Positions 6,065 through 6,637 of a stretch of DNA of 6,637 nucleotides are shown here, in pieces (within the stretch, counting starts at the first letter, position 1; the number at the start of each line of letters is the position of its first letter). This DNA is from JBFWQM01 sp050249455 (lineage in GTDB: Bacteria > Pseudomonadota > Alphaproteobacteria > MPNO01 > VGEU01). Under the pieces are notes generated by a model. It was not told the origin of the DNA. It did not search any database and worked only from the letters and a program-made list of their open reading frames with translations. The stretch spans positions 1 to 6,637 of the forward strand of contig JBFWQM010000269.1 of NCBI GenBank assembly GCA_050249455.1, read 5' to 3'. Both the position numbers and the translations under genes were made by a program.

Positions 6065-6637
6065 CCGGCCGATCAGGGCCGTCGTGCCGTCCAGGGCCGA
6101 CGGCGCGATCTGGAAGGTCAGCCTCCGGCCGCCGAATTCGGCCGCATAGATGCCGCCGGGCGCGAGCCGCCAGCCCCGCCCGGCGAGGTCGCACATCCGG
6201 CCATGGACCAGGTCCGCGGCGGTGACGTCGATCTCCAGCCGCGGCGCGCGGCGGTCGAGGCGTTCGATGACGAGGTGCCCGGGGCCGGGCAGCTCGATGG
6301 CGGGCGTGGTGCCGTAGAGCGTCACCTCGGGCTTGGGGAACAGCGACTGCGCGGTGTCGCGGAACGCAACCACGCCGGAGGCGCGGGCTTGCGCCCGGGT
6401 CAGGATCAGCCGGCCGCCGTCGCATTGCACCTTCTCGCGCTCGACCGTCCCTCCGCTGACCTGCGACTGCCGTTCGCCGACGAGGATGGTGCCGGCGGTA
6501 ACGGTCTCGCGCACGCACGACTGAAGGTAGCCGATCACCGCGACCGTGCCGGCGGACAGCGCGATCATCCGGCCCTCGAGCAGGAATTCGAACGGCTCGA
6601 TCCCGACCGACGGGTCGCTGATCTCCTCCACCACGGC
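6050..6637 (-). CDS. Hypothetical protein, unrecognised (possibly incomplete at the 5' end)
   Basis: The frame reads leftward from the right edge to TGA (6052-6050), giving about 195 residues. A GTG at 6634 could be the start, but the frame is still open at the edge, so the true start may lie outside the window. I do not recognise the family. The first half looks beta-rich (EFLLEGRMIALSAGTVAVIG, then TVTAGTILVG and GGTVEREKVQCDGGRLILT), with cysteines at about 40 and 71 counted from the GTG. The end, LAPGGIYAAEFGGRRLTFQIAPSAL, again looks like strands with turns. A short hydrophobic stretch (MIALSAGTVAVIGYL, 23-37) is too weak and too far in to call a signal peptide or membrane anchor confidently. 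Codon use matches the neighbours. It converges on prpC with a 15-bp overlap of the 3' ends and is not part of that operon. A secreted beta-sandwich or FecR-like domain is a guess only. Confidence 0.7.
   Translation of the reverse strand, partial: AVVEEISDPSVGIEPFEFLLEGRMIALSAGTVAVIGYLQSCVRETVTAGTILVGERQSQVSGGTVEREKVQCDGGRLILTRAQARASGVVAFRDTAQSLFPKPEVTLYGTTPAIELPGPGHLVIERLDRRAPRLEIDVTAADLVHGRMCDLAGRGWRLAPGGIYAAEFGGRRLTFQIAPSALDGTTALIGRLLAL

Noticed and set aside
6078..6104. GCCGTCG/CGACGGC hairpin just after the prpC stop as a terminator
   Set aside because: The stem is only 7 bp with a 13-base loop and no T-run, and it lies inside the coding sequence of the convergent gene; such pairings are common by chance at this GC content.

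Overview
The window is compact, very GC-rich bacterial DNA (codon third positions almost all G or C). Gene content and the small GC-rich palindromic repeats between genes suggest an alphaproteobacterium of the Rhodospirillales/Hyphomicrobiales kind. That placement is an inference from style; no rRNA or marker gene is present.

Layout. The left edge holds the last 39 codons of a + strand gene of uncertain family. A 108-bp nested inverted repeat separates it from a convergent - strand gene (238-1923) for a thiamine-diphosphate enzyme of the acetolactate synthase-like superfamily. Upstream of that gene, after a C/G-rich hairpin-forming repeat, lies a small - strand NIPSNAP-family gene (2069-2389). 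Then comes a divergent intergenic region of about 106 bp carrying a good sigma70-type promoter that fires to the right (TTGACC, 16 bp, TATGAT).

The right half is a methylcitrate-cycle operon in the order prpD (2496-4004), prpB (4004-4897), prpC (4931-6064). Citrate synthase-like PrpC joins propionyl-CoA and oxaloacetate to 2-methylcitrate, PrpD dehydrates it, an aconitase encoded elsewhere rehydrates the product, and PrpB splits 2-methylisocitrate into pyruvate and succinate. The PrpD and PrpB frames overlap by 1 bp and the PrpB-PrpC gap is 33 bp, so a single transcript is likely. No prpE, prpR or acnD is visible. A last gene of unrecognised function (from 6050 to the right edge, - strand) runs into prpC tail to tail, overlapping it by 15 bp.

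The window is mostly ordinary metabolism. The points most worth a second look are the D-B-C order of the prp genes, which recalls actinobacterial clusters rather than the proteobacterial B-C-D(E) or B-C-acnD-prpF orders; the TPP enzyme/NIPSNAP pair divergent from it; and the two repeat elements. I see no evidence for a previously undescribed defence, mobile or RNA-based system.
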